This document shows, piece after piece, positions 28,240-36,634 of a DNA stretch of 64,000 nt. The stretch covers positions 116,141 to 180,140 of the forward strand of contig NZ_JAGYIM010000023.1 in the NCBI RefSeq assembly GCF_018402695.1. The letters run 5' to 3'. Numbering within the stretch: the first letter of the stretch is position 1; every line of letters starts with the position of its first letter. The stretch comes from Arsukibacterium sp. (GTDB lineage: Bacteria > Pseudomonadota > Gammaproteobacteria > Enterobacterales > Alteromonadaceae). The notes under the pieces were generated by a model, which worked only from the letters and a program-made list of their open reading frames with translations, was not told where the DNA came from and searched no databases. Position numbers and translations under genes: made by a program.

Positions 28240-28461
28240 TATGCTCTTGTTGTTGGACTGCGAGCATCGTGCCCCAGGAAAGTTACAGAGATATGAATAA
28301 TTTTTGAGCTATGCGGTTAACGTATCTTTTGTGGGACATGGTGGATGGTGGATAACTGGTAAGTGCCAAAACCGGACAAAGATTTTAATTTTGTTATGCC
28401 GCATAGTTCATAATCTGATTAAAGCTGAAAGAAGCTTTATGCATAACGTATCTGTTGTAAT

Positions 28462-29247
28462 ATGAAATTATTGCGTAATTTAATATGCCAAAATAACGGG
28501 TGGATTGTGGAAAACGCTGCAAATATAAACGTAACGATGCCTATGTTTTCTGTGTCAATTGAAGCTCGCCAAATCGACACTATGGCACTAAGGTTTATGA
28601 AAAGTGCAATTGCCTCAAAAAAAGCCTACCAAACCATAAATGGTAACTCAGAAAATGAGAATATATTGAGAGAGATGTATGCATCATCTTGCTTAATGCT
28701 CTTGGCTGCTGCGTTAGAGGCATTTATTAATGAGATTTATTTAGATCGTGCTGGCAATGTTTGGAATGAACTATCCAATAATTCATCAAAACCTCCAGAC
28801 CATCAATTCTATAGGGGTTGTGCTCACCCTAAATTTAGAAGCTATCAGCATGGTAAAAAGGGTAGCCAAGGAATAGACCAGCTATCACCCGTAAATAAAT
28901 ATAAATTTTGTGCGGAAATACTTAATGTTCAAGATTCTATAGACACAGAAAATTTTGCAGATTTAGAACTTATTTTTGATATCAGAAATGCATTAATGCA
29001 TTTTAGCCCGTCTTATGGTGAGCATCGTATGGCACGGCGGAACAAATATAAACTAATCGAACTGATTGGTGAAAGATTCAATGTTGGCGGAGGGGATCCA
29101 CTTACAAGGGGCTGTCTGCAACTCCCCTGCTTAAATTGGACTTCAGCTACCACAGTAAAACTAATAAACAATTTTTGCTCTTACTTTAGAGTATCCCAAT
29201 TAAAAAGTGGGTTGTTTTCAAAGCTAGGCAGCGATCATGTGAACTGA
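28462..29247 (+). CDS. AT-rich HEPN-like protein, possible RNase
   Basis: A 261-residue soluble helical protein, AT-rich compared with its neighbours, which suggests acquisition. The region MLLAAALEAFINEIY followed later by FDIRNALMHFSP gives the Rx4-6H signature (Arg175, Asn176, His180) of HEPN nucleases such as the RiboL-PSP group, many of which act in defence or abortive infection. The partner antitoxin or sensor usually found next to HEPN toxins is not obvious. No ribosome site precedes the ATG at 28462; an ATG at 28537 is an alternative start. Family call is by motif only. Confidence 0.55.
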   Translation: MKLLRNLICQNNGWIVENAANINVTMPMFSVSIEARQIDTMALRFMKSAIASKKAYQTINGNSENENILREMYASSCLMLLAAALEAFINEIYLDRAGNVWNELSNNSSKPPDHQFYRGCAHPKFRSYQHGKKGSQGIDQLSPVNKYKFCAEILNVQDSIDTENFADLELIFDIRNALMHFSPSYGEHRMARRNKYKLIELIGERFNVGGGDPLTRGCLQLPCLNWTSATTVKLINNFCSYFRVSQLKSGLFSKLGSDHVN

Positions 29248-29450
29248 GTTCAATCCGGGTTTCTGGGTTGTCTGCTAATCGCTCATAGCGGTCATTGGAA
29301 AATTTGTCTCCCAATCCTAAATTCACCAGATTTGTGGGCGGGTAAGCATATTTAGCTTCGCCTTCAAGATCGCCCACCAAACTCCTACAATTTTAAGCAA
29401 GACAGGTATACTGCCCACTTTGCTGAATTCACCAAACTCCAGAAGGCGCC

Positions 29451-30248
29451 ATGACTGCCGACAGCCACTACCACCTGCTCATTCCCACCTATCGCAATGA
29501 CTTTAATACCTGCTTTTACTGCGGCTGTATTGCTGCCGGGCATGACTATGCGCCGCCGCGGCAGTATCTGGAGTTTTACCTGGCGACCCGCGAGCCCAGT
29601 GAATTTTTAAAAATACCGGCCTGTAATGAATGCCATGACCACTTAAAAGCCTGCAAGGCCGGCACGCTGGATGAGCGGCACAAGTTTGCCAGAGCTAAAC
29701 TGGCGAAAAAGTATGAAAAAGCGCTGACTATCTACGATATGTGGACTGAAGACGAGCTGGCCGGGCTGGATTTTAGCTTGCGCCACAGTATTGAAGCCGG
29801 TTTAACGCTGGGTGCGGAGACTACTGAACGACTGGCATACCCGGGGTTTGCCTATGAGGCCGCCGGCCAGCAACATAATGTTGAATACCGCGCCCCGCAG
29901 GTGTTTGAAGTTTTTGGTGAGCAGTTTGATACGTTTCGGGCTGCGCTGGATTTTGCCAGTAAAGCCTACCGCATACCGAAAAACGCGTTAAAACAAGCCT
30001 TTGCCGACAATGAGCATCACTTTGAGCTGGCTATTCAGGCGATGCACAAACAAGTAGCGGAAAAAGAGTTTAACCAGCAGCTGAAACAGCAATGCGCAGC
30101 CTTTGCCAAGCAGCATAAACAAGCGGTGATTTTTGTGCATAAACAGGTAGAGCGCTACCTGAGTGAAAACGATGAGATGACCATAACCGAGGCGCTGGCG
30201 CATCTTTACCTTACCCGAATAAAGCCGGCCGAAACTGCGCGCCGCTAA
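29451..30248 (+). CDS. HNH-like/zinc-ribbon protein of unknown function
   Basis: A 265-residue protein with two CxxC pairs near the N-terminus (CFYCGC at about 24-29 and CNECHDHLKAC at about 61-71), the spacing of zinc-stabilised HNH-type nuclease folds. The rest is helical and charged, without further motif. GC-rich like the chromosome. A preceding hairpin (GTGGGCG at 29334-29340 with CGCCCAC at 29371-29377) lies in the otherwise empty gap after the HEPN-like gene. Nuclease activity is a guess from the zinc motif. Confidence 0.5.
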   Translation: MTADSHYHLLIPTYRNDFNTCFYCGCIAAGHDYAPPRQYLEFYLATREPSEFLKIPACNECHDHLKACKAGTLDERHKFARAKLAKKYEKALTIYDMWTEDELAGLDFSLRHSIEAGLTLGAETTERLAYPGFAYEAAGQQHNVEYRAPQVFEVFGEQFDTFRAALDFASKAYRIPKNALKQAFADNEHHFELAIQAMHKQVAEKEFNQQLKQQCAAFAKQHKQAVIFVHKQVERYLSENDEMTITEALAHLYLTRIKPAETARR

Positions 30249-30296
30249 CCAATAACTGCTAGGCTATAGTGTTCTCAACGTTTGAGAGAGGATGAT

Positions 30297-30716
30297 ATGA
30301 AATATAGTCCCAAGTTTAAGATCTGGCTGGACCAAAAAGTGTTAATAGCCATGGTAAAGGGCAGCTGGGACCAGCAGGATGCTGAAGACTATTCGCGCGA
30401 GTTTAAAGCAGTAGCGATGCCCTTATGTGGAAATGACTGGGCCAATATTACTCTGCTGGAGAGCTGGCAGTTGGGTGCACCCAGTATTGAACCCATTATT
30501 ATCAGTTTGGTTAACTGGACTATTGAACACGGTTTGCGTTATTCCGCCCATGTTTATCAGCCTAGCACCATTAAAGAATTTCAGCTTGACCTGATGGTAA
30601 AGAAAGTTGAAGGCTGCTTTGAAAAGCAACAATTTATGTACCCCGATCAGGCTTTCGAATGGCTTGCCAGCAAAGGCTTTTGTACTGACAACCAACAGAA
30701 ATTAGCCATTAGTTAA
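30297..30716 (+). CDS. Hypothetical protein, first of a tandem paralogous pair
   Basis: A 139-residue soluble protein (KYSPKFKIWLDQKVLIAMVKGSW...), with a compact alpha/beta pattern reminiscent of STAS/SpoIIAA-like domains, a loose resemblance only. A TTG at 30282 would extend it by five residues, but GAGAGGA at 30285-30291 sits six bases before the ATG at 30297 and fixes the start. It is clearly homologous to the next gene: both share WQLGAP, the flanking IEP motif, RYxAxVY and a YPDQ.AF.WLAS ending. Confidence 0.6.
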   Translation: MKYSPKFKIWLDQKVLIAMVKGSWDQQDAEDYSREFKAVAMPLCGNDWANITLLESWQLGAPSIEPIIISLVNWTIEHGLRYSAHVYQPSTIKEFQLDLMVKKVEGCFEKQQFMYPDQAFEWLASKGFCTDNQQKLAIS

Positions 30717-30827
30717 CCCTAAAGCCTGCCGCTATGGGTTAAAAATTAGCCGGTTTACTGCGTTGGATCATGCTGAGTTTAGCAGCAGCTGCTATGCTTT
30801 AGCTCCCGGTTACAGCGGCAAAGACAG

Positions 30828-31247
30828 ATGAGCCCTACCCCAAAATTTACCTTATGGCGCGAGCAGCGGATTATTCTGGCTAAAGCTAATGGCAGCTGGA
30901 GCCGGTTTACTGCCGAAGATTATACCAGCCAGTTTAAAGCGCTGGCGATGCCATTAATTGGCGAAGACTGGGCGCATCTTGTGTATCTGGACAACTGGCA
31001 GCTGGGTGCACCGGATATTGAGCCGGTTGTGCAAGACTTGGTACGCTGGTGCCTGCAAAGCGGCCTGCGTTACACCGCCCAGGTGTATTGCCCTAATATG
31101 GTTAAGCAGTATCAGCTGAACCGGATGATCATTGACAGCACCAGCCTGTTTGAAAAGCGGGTTTACCCCGACCAGCAAGACGCATTCGCCTGGTTGGCCA
31201 GTCTGGGTTATCACAGCCAATGCCAGAACCTGCTGCAAGGCGGCTGA
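30828..31247 (+). CDS. Hypothetical protein, second of a tandem paralogous pair
   Basis: A 139-residue protein homologous over its whole length to the preceding one (SPTPKFTLWREQRIILAKANGSW; DNWQLGAPDIEPVVQDLVRW; YPDQQDAFAWLASLGY). The 111-base gap contains no gene. The two copies have diverged considerably, so the duplication is old and both are probably kept for separate tasks. No cofactor or catalytic motif is recognisable; the conserved Trp, Gly and Pro residues look structural. Confidence 0.6.
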   Translation: MSPTPKFTLWREQRIILAKANGSWSRFTAEDYTSQFKALAMPLIGEDWAHLVYLDNWQLGAPDIEPVVQDLVRWCLQSGLRYTAQVYCPNMVKQYQLNRMIIDSTSLFEKRVYPDQQDAFAWLASLGYHSQCQNLLQGG

Positions 31248-31357
31248 TACCTGGCAAAACAAGCCCGGATATTGATCCAGCGCAGCCTGCCAGTAGCATG
31301 AAACTGTTAGGCTGCCACTATAAATTAGTTTAACCTAATTAATTAGAGGACAGCGTA

Positions 31358-31795
31358 ATGAGCAATCTGAAAACAGTAACGGTAAATGCCAGTATGGCCG
31401 AAGGCTTTGCCATTAGCGGTGAAATTGATGGCCATACCGTGCTGATTGACCAGCCAGTCACAGCCAAAGGCAGCGGCACCGGCCCTACCCCGCTGCAAAT
31501 GTTGTTATTTGCCATTGGCGGCTGTATTGGCACTATTGGCCGGATAGCCGCGTTTCAGCAGAAAATTAACTTGCGCGGCATGCAGGTAAAAGTAGAGGGC
31601 GATTACAACCCGGCGGGGTTGCTGGGCAAAGCCACCGATGACCGGGTAGGATTTACCGAAATACGGATTAGCGCGGTGATTGATGCTGACTTAAGCGATG
31701 AGCAAAAAGCCCGGTTCTTAGATGAGGTATGCCAGCGCTGTCCGCTGCATGACAACTTAAGCCATACCAGTACTGTGCTGCATAGTTTGGGATAA
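31358..31795 (+). CDS. OsmC-family protein (peroxide/thiol-stress)
   Basis: A 145-residue OsmC/Ohr-fold protein. Both family cysteines are present: AIGGCIGTIG and RCPLHDNL, which in Ohr/OsmC form the peroxide-reducing pair. The spacing fits the YhfA/OsmC-like branch more than Ohr. AGAGGA lies before the ATG. Expected to protect against organic hydroperoxides or to handle sulfur electrophiles. No OhrR-type regulator is adjacent. Confidence 0.8.
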   Translation: MSNLKTVTVNASMAEGFAISGEIDGHTVLIDQPVTAKGSGTGPTPLQMLLFAIGGCIGTIGRIAAFQQKINLRGMQVKVEGDYNPAGLLGKATDDRVGFTEIRISAVIDADLSDEQKARFLDEVCQRCPLHDNLSHTSTVLHSLG

Positions 31796-31854
31796 ACCAG
31801 GTTAACCACGCCCTAAAGTGTTTAACCTTTTTTAGTTCGTTGGAACATGCTGCT

Positions 31855-32712
31855 ATGACAGACTTTATGCCTTTTGTTGCCAGTATTACCGCAGTGGTGT
31901 TAATCCTGCTGATTGCCGGTTTACTTGGCCTGCGGTTACTTGATTACCAGGCAGATAAACAAATGGTACAAAGGCTGATAGCCAGGCAACCGCAGCAACC
32001 CGGCCAGTTTGACCCGGCCATGCTAAACGGTTTGCCTGAGGCTGCCAGACGTTTTTTCCTGTTCTGCATAACACCGGGCACCCCGCTTTATACCGTTGCC
32101 GACCTTAGCATGAGCGGCCGGTTTGGCATGGGCAACCACCACAAGCCGGATTATCTGGCGATGCAGGCCAGACAAATTCTGGCGCCGCCAGACGGCTTTA
32201 TCTGGCAAATGCAGGCCAGACGCAGCCTGCTCAGGGTATCAGGTTCAGACAGCGCCAGCTGGACCCGGTTCTGGCTGCACGAGTTGTTGCCGGTAGCCCG
32301 CAACGGTGCCAGCCTGGACCAGCGCCGCTCGGCGTTTGGCCGCTATGTGGCAGAGGCGCTGTTCTGGACCCCGGCCGCCGTTTTACCCGGCCCCGGTATC
32401 ACCTGGAGCCACCTGACTGACAACAGTGCCCGCCTGACAGTTAACCAGCAGGGTATGAGCCAGTCGGTCGACTTAACGGTAGCAGACAATGGCCAGCCCC
32501 TGCTGGTTAGCTTTATGCGCTGGAGCAATGCCAACCCGCAAAAACGCTATACCCTGCAGCCGTTTGGTGGCTATTTATCCGATTTTCGCGACTTTGCGGG
32601 TTTTAAGCTACCCTGCCATGTTGAAGCCGGTAATCACTTTGGTACCGCTGATTATTTTGCCTTTTTTGTCGCCGATATACAGCAAATTCGCTGGCCGCAG
32701 CACCATAACTAA
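31855..32712 (+). CDS. Membrane-anchored hypothetical protein, DUF6544-like
   Basis: A 285-residue protein with one N-terminal transmembrane helix (SITAVVLILLIAGLLGLRLL) and a soluble beta-rich domain (LSMSGRFGMGNHH, MQARRSLLRVSGSDSASW). The pattern resembles families filed as DUF6544, from memory; no activity is known. The ORF can start at TTG 31840, but the ATG at 31855 places the membrane helix normally and is preferred. The gene follows osmC by 59 bases and may be co-transcribed. Confidence 0.5.
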   Translation: MTDFMPFVASITAVVLILLIAGLLGLRLLDYQADKQMVQRLIARQPQQPGQFDPAMLNGLPEAARRFFLFCITPGTPLYTVADLSMSGRFGMGNHHKPDYLAMQARQILAPPDGFIWQMQARRSLLRVSGSDSASWTRFWLHELLPVARNGASLDQRRSAFGRYVAEALFWTPAAVLPGPGITWSHLTDNSARLTVNQQGMSQSVDLTVADNGQPLLVSFMRWSNANPQKRYTLQPFGGYLSDFRDFAGFKLPCHVEAGNHFGTADYFAFFVADIQQIRWPQHHN

Positions 32713-32774
32713 AACCCTGCCGGTAACATACTGCACCGCCAGGTTTAAAGGCTGATTATTGACCTCTTGTGTTA

Positions 32775-32794
32775 GCAAACTTGACAAAGTTTGC
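32775..32794 (+). promoter_or_regulatory. parDE operator: 20-base perfect dyad covering the -35 box
   Basis: GCAAACTTGACAAAGTTTGC is a perfect inverted repeat with 8-base arms and a GACA centre. It contains the consensus -35 element TTGACA (32781-32786); a usable -10 (ACAATA, 32804-32809) follows after 17 bases, and AAGAGGTGAG precedes the parD ATG. This is the layout for autoregulation by a ParD dimer. Confidence 0.7.
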
Positions 32795-32836
32795 CATCGC
32801 TGCACAATAAGCTGAGATAATAAAAGAGGTGAGCTT

Positions 32837-33076
32837 ATGGCAACCATGAATATATCGCTACCCGATATGATGAAAAGCTGGGTAGAACAACAGGCCGCAA
32901 CTGGCCGCTACAGCAATACCAGCGATTATATGCGTGACTTAATCCGGCGGGATCAGCAGCGGGCAGCTAAGGTTGCCCATGTGCAGCAATTGGTGGATGA
33001 GGGTATTGCCAGCGGCAAGGGCAAGCGCAGTATGGCAGAACTTGAAATGGCCGCGCTGGCTAAACTTGCCCCCTGA
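32837..33076 (+). CDS. parD: ParD-family antitoxin
   Basis: A 79-residue type II antitoxin. The N-terminal ribbon-helix-helix (MATMNISLPDMMKSWVEQQ, GRYSNTSDYMRDLIRRDQ) binds DNA, and the C-terminal tail (GIASGKGKRSMAELEMAAL) should wrap the toxin. It lies three bases before parE, the antitoxin-first order usual for the family. It probably represses its own promoter through the dyad 42 bases upstream. Confidence 0.88.
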   Translation: MATMNISLPDMMKSWVEQQAATGRYSNTSDYMRDLIRRDQQRAAKVAHVQQLVDEGIASGKGKRSMAELEMAALAKLAP

Positions 33077-33079
33077 TTT

Positions 33080-33370
33080 ATGACGTATTTGCTAAGCAAG
33101 CAGGCTGAAGAAGATATTATTGATATCTATGTCACTGGTGCTGAGCTATTTGGTTTAATCCAAGCCAAACACTACCATCAACAATTAACGACCATTTTTC
33201 AATTTTTGTCTGACAACCCCAAGGCTGCTCCTGTACGGGAGGAAATTATCCCGCAGGTAAGAATACACCCTTTTGGCTCACATATTATTATTTATCAATT
33301 AGATGCTGATAATAACGTCTTTGTTATCCGGGTACGACATGCGCATGAAGATTGGTTAAATGACACCTGA
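33080..33370 (+). CDS. parE: ParE-family toxin
   Basis: A 96-residue RelE/ParE-fold toxin (LLSKQAEEDIIDIYVTGAELFG, RIHPFGSHIIIYQLDADNNVFVIRVRHAHEDW). Members usually inhibit DNA gyrase; the conserved Arg and the VIRVRHAHEDW strand are intact, so the module appears functional. Chromosomal location with no plasmid genes suggests a stabilisation or addiction role for the accessory stretch to its left. Confidence 0.88.
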   Translation: MTYLLSKQAEEDIIDIYVTGAELFGLIQAKHYHQQLTTIFQFLSDNPKAAPVREEIIPQVRIHPFGSHIIIYQLDADNNVFVIRVRHAHEDWLNDT

Positions 33371-33380
33371 TATTAAATTA

Positions 33381-33414
33381 AAAAAGGCGCCATGCTGTTG
33401 CATAACGCCCTTTT
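33381..33414. terminator. Bidirectional terminator between parE and the S9 peptidase
   Basis: AAAAAGGCG at 33381-33389 and CGCCCTTTT at 33406-33414 pair with a one-base bulge and carry A/T tracts on both sides, so they can end transcripts from either convergent gene. Confidence 0.6.
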
Positions 33415-33454
33415 GTATCCTTTTTAGTCGCACTTTCAGCAACTGGAAACCGGC

Positions 33455-35503
33455 TTATTTCGCCCCGGGTTCAGCAAAACGGGTTAGCCAGCTTTTTACT
33501 TCGTGGTACCAGTAAATAGAATTGTTCGGCTTTAAGATCCAGTGGTTTTCGTCGGGGAAGTATATCATCCGCGATTCAACACCACGGCTTTGCAGGGTGC
33601 GGAATAGCTCGAAGCCCTGCCCTACCGGTACCCGTAAGTCCTGCTGGCCGTGGATCACCAGGGTTGGCGTGTTGAAGTTGCCGGCGTAATAGTGCGGCGA
33701 AATGCTTTTATAATTATCCGGATTATCCCAGTAACCGCCAAAGCGGGTGGAGTGCACGGCAAAGTCAGCCGCCATTTGCGAGTACATGTTATATACCGCG
33801 GCATGAATAAGCAGCGCCTTAAACGGGTGCTCGGTACCCAGCAATATTGAGGTTAAATAGCCGCCATAGCTGGCACCACCGGCCACCATCCGCTCGGTGT
33901 CAATCCAGCTCTGGTTTTCAAACCAGTTGGTCGCTGCCTGAATGTCGGCCAGCGGCTTGCTGCGCCAGTCGGGGTTAATGGCATCGGCAAAGTCCTGGCC
34001 AAAGCCACTGGAGCCATGAAAGTTGGGCCAGGCCGTAACATAGCCCCAGCTGGCAAAGGTTTGCGAGTTCCAGCGATAGCTGAAGCTGTTGGTAAAGGCA
34101 TTGTGCGGCCCGCCATGAATAAGCATTAACAACGGGTATTTTTTGCTCTTGTCAAAGCCCGGCGGGTAATGCACCCACATCTGAATATCTTTGCCATCGG
34201 CCCCTTTATAACTGACTGACTCGAAGGTGCCCAGCTCGACTTTGCTCAGAATGTCGTCGTTAAAACTGTCGAGCCGGCGGGTATTGCCGTTGCGGCTATC
34301 TACACTAACCAGCCGGGCTGGATATAAAAAACTGTCGTTAGTGGCGAACAGGCTGGTGCCGGCCTGTACCGGCTGGCCAAAACTGGTCTCCTGGGTAATA
34401 GCGCGCGGCTTGCCGTTGCGGGCGTCGATATAATACAAGCGGCGGGTAGCCGCATCGTCGATACTGGCATAAAAACCACGGCCGTCATCGGCCCAGCGAA
34501 AACTACTGACCGAGCGATCCCAGTCACCGGTAACAACCCGGCTGGATTTTTTCGCCAGATCATAAATCATCAGTCGGGCGGTATCGGCATAAAAGCCGTG
34601 TATTTGCTGGCGGCTGAACGCCAGGCTTTTGCCGTCGGGGCTGAACTGCGGGTTACTGTCCGGTGCCTGATTGTCTTTGGTCAGGTTTTCGACGGTATCA
34701 GAACCCAGCTGGCTTAAGAAAATATCAATTTTGGCATCAACCTGGTTATCCCAGCCGTTGGCGTTAAAGGCCAGATATTGCTCGTTGCTGTCAACATCAT
34801 AACTGGAGGCGCTTTGGTTCGAGCGCGGCAGCTGCTGGCCCAGCGGCTGGGTTAGCGGCTGCACCTCGTCGCTGTTAGTCACTGAAGCGGTGGCGTTAAT
34901 CCGGAACAGATGGGCCTGGCGGGCTTCATCCAGATAGCGGTCGAAATGCGAGTATGGCAGCGCATTCCACTGCATAGCCGACACTTTTTTATCTTTATCG
35001 GCTTTTAATTGCTCCGCCATCTGCTCCCAGCTTTTATCCGACCAGACCCGGCTGATAAAATACAGGTGCTTACCACGCCACTTCAGGCCCGATACGCCAG
35101 TGGGCACCCCGGTCAGGCGCTGCGCTTCACCCGGCTTATCCATGGCCAGCAGATAAATCTGGCCGGCTTCGTCTTTATCGCGCTGGCTGATAAAAGCCAG
35201 GGTATTGCCGTCGGGTGAAAACACCGGCTCACTGGCCCGCAGGCCTTCAGCCGTTAACGGCCGCTGCTGTTTGCCATCGGCACTAAACAGCCATAACCGG
35301 GTTTGCGCCTTGTCAGTTTTAACATCATAGTTGGTTACCGGCGCGACAATATGCTTGCCGTTGGCTGAGACAACCGGGTTGCCAATTCGCTGAAATTGCC
35401 ATAAACGCTCGACGCTAAGCCGGCTATCATCGTTATTGTTGTCACTGGCAGATAGCATGCCTGGCAACAGGCACAGCAGCAGGATTAAATACAGGGTTCT
35501 CAT
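33455..35503 (-). CDS. S9-family prolyl oligopeptidase-like dipeptidyl/acylaminoacyl peptidase
   Basis: A 682-residue exported serine peptidase. Signal peptide at residues 1-19 (LLLCLLPGMLSA). A seven-bladed propeller with TolB/DPP-type repeats follows (SPDGNTLAFISQRD, SPDGKSLAFSRQQ), and an alpha/beta hydrolase domain occupies about 420-675 with nucleophile motif GGASYGGYLTS, acid in HGQQDLRVPVG and His in DENHWI. Cleaves short peptides in the periplasm. A lone gene. Confidence 0.9.
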   Translation of the reverse strand: MRTLYLILLLCLLPGMLSASDNNNDDSRLSVERLWQFQRIGNPVVSANGKHIVAPVTNYDVKTDKAQTRLWLFSADGKQQRPLTAEGLRASEPVFSPDGNTLAFISQRDKDEAGQIYLLAMDKPGEAQRLTGVPTGVSGLKWRGKHLYFISRVWSDKSWEQMAEQLKADKDKKVSAMQWNALPYSHFDRYLDEARQAHLFRINATASVTNSDEVQPLTQPLGQQLPRSNQSASSYDVDSNEQYLAFNANGWDNQVDAKIDIFLSQLGSDTVENLTKDNQAPDSNPQFSPDGKSLAFSRQQIHGFYADTARLMIYDLAKKSSRVVTGDWDRSVSSFRWADDGRGFYASIDDAATRRLYYIDARNGKPRAITQETSFGQPVQAGTSLFATNDSFLYPARLVSVDSRNGNTRRLDSFNDDILSKVELGTFESVSYKGADGKDIQMWVHYPPGFDKSKKYPLLMLIHGGPHNAFTNSFSYRWNSQTFASWGYVTAWPNFHGSSGFGQDFADAINPDWRSKPLADIQAATNWFENQSWIDTERMVAGGASYGGYLTSILLGTEHPFKALLIHAAVYNMYSQMAADFAVHSTRFGGYWDNPDNYKSISPHYYAGNFNTPTLVIHGQQDLRVPVGQGFELFRTLQSRGVESRMIYFPDENHWILKPNNSIYWYHEVKSWLTRFAEPGAK

Positions 35504-35624
35504 CGGTGATGCTCCATGATTATTGTTATTGGCGCTATTAAAAATAGCACAGCCAGTAACTTACTGGCTGCTGTTAATGTTAACTTAGCGATAGAACCGT
35601 GGAATTTAAGCGCCAAATCAGCGC

Positions 35625-36488
35625 CTATAGCAGGTTAATGGGCACCTTTAAGTACGTAGTACCATTGGCTTCAGCCGGCGGCAGCTGGCCGGCGCGGATA
35701 TTGACCTGTACCGACGGCAGTATTAACCGTGGCATGGCCAGGGTGGCATCCCGCGCTTCGCGCCGCTTAACAAAATCAGCCTTACTGACCCCGCCACCAA
35801 CATGAATATTATGCTGCTTTTGTGCCGCGACAGACGTCAGATACTCGTGATTACGCCCCTCTGGCGGGTAATCGTGGCAGATATACATTTCAGTACTATC
35901 GGGTAACGCCAGTAGTTTCTGAATAGAATCGTATAAGGTGGCGGCACTGCCACCGGGGAAGTCACAACGGGCGGTGCCAACATCCGGCATAAACAGGGTA
36001 TCGCCAACAAAAGCCGCCTGCTCGTTAATAATATAAGCCAGATCGGCCGGGGTATGGCCCGGCAGGTGCAGCGCCCGGATGGTCATTTCGCCGACCTGCA
36101 GGGTGTCGCCATCGGCAAACAAGCGGTCGAACTGCGAGCCATTAGGCAGAAATTCTTTTTCCAGATTAAACACGTCTTTAAAAATGGTCTGGACCTGAGT
36201 AATTTCAGCGCCAATGGCCACTTTTGCTCCCAGCTTGCTGCGTAAAAACGGTGCCGCCGATAAATGATCAGCATGAGCATGCGTTTCCAGCAGCCACTCC
36301 ACCTGTAAATTGTGCTGCTTAACATAAGCCAGTATTTGCTCTGCACTGTCAGTGCGGGTGCGGCCGGCTTTGTAGTCAAAGTCCAGCACCGGATCAATAA
36401 TTACCGCTTTGCGGGTAGCGTTATCAGTAACCACATAACTGAAGGTTTCACTGTCGTTATCTAAAAATGCCTGTACCTGATAGCTCAT
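35625..36488 (-). CDS. MBL-fold persulfide dioxygenase-like protein (ETHE1/Blh type)
   Basis: A 287-residue metallo-beta-lactamase-fold protein. Metal motif THAHADHLSAAPFL, then LPGHTPADLAY, FVGDTLFMPDVGTARCDFPGG and ICHDYPPEGR match the persulfide dioxygenase/Blh branch that oxidises glutathione persulfide to sulfite. The sqr, DUF2892 and cyd genes around it make a sulfide-oxidation role likely. Its own promoter region contains a palindrome at 36535-36551. It is separated from cydC by 146 bases, so it is not in the cyd transcript only; it could be read through from it. Confidence 0.82.
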   Translation of the reverse strand: MSYQVQAFLDNDSETFSYVVTDNATRKAVIIDPVLDFDYKAGRTRTDSAEQILAYVKQHNLQVEWLLETHAHADHLSAAPFLRSKLGAKVAIGAEITQVQTIFKDVFNLEKEFLPNGSQFDRLFADGDTLQVGEMTIRALHLPGHTPADLAYIINEQAAFVGDTLFMPDVGTARCDFPGGSAATLYDSIQKLLALPDSTEMYICHDYPPEGRNHEYLTSVAAQKQHNIHVGGGVSKADFVKRREARDATLAMPRLILPSVQVNIRAGQLPPAEANGTTYLKVPINLL

Positions 36489-36534
36489 AATGGTTGCTCC
36501 TTGAATGTGGTGCTAAATCATCTAAAAATAAGTG

Positions 36535-36552
36535 TATACTAATATAGTATAA
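36535..36552. promoter_or_regulatory. Palindrome TATACTA-ATA-TAGTATA upstream of the persulfide dioxygenase gene
   Basis: Perfect 7-base arms at 36535-36551, about 47 bases before the start codon. On the minus strand it includes TATACT, a near-consensus -10. The ten bases TATAGTATAA (36543-36552) recur exactly before cydA (42549-42558). Could be a shared operator for a sulfide-responsive ArsR-type repressor (BigR/SqrR), or two similar -10 elements. Confidence 0.4.
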
Positions 36553-36634
36553 GCTTATAACAATTTGAAATAACTTTAACTGATTAACCCTATCTGTAAA
36601 ACCAATTAATGATCTATCAGCCGTATAGTTGGCT

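Noticed and set aside
28395-28445. GTTATGC ... GCATAAC inverse pair upstream of the AT-rich HEPN-like gene, considered as an integron attC site.
   Set aside because: The core sites are in the wrong orientation (GTT half first) and do not fit the RYYYAAC/GTTRRRY consensus; no integrase or other attC-like sites are in the window.
29186-29380. Minus-strand 64-codon frame overlapping the end of the HEPN-like gene.
   Set aside because: No recognisable motif or ribosome site; it partly overlaps a better supported gene. A decayed gene remnant cannot be excluded.
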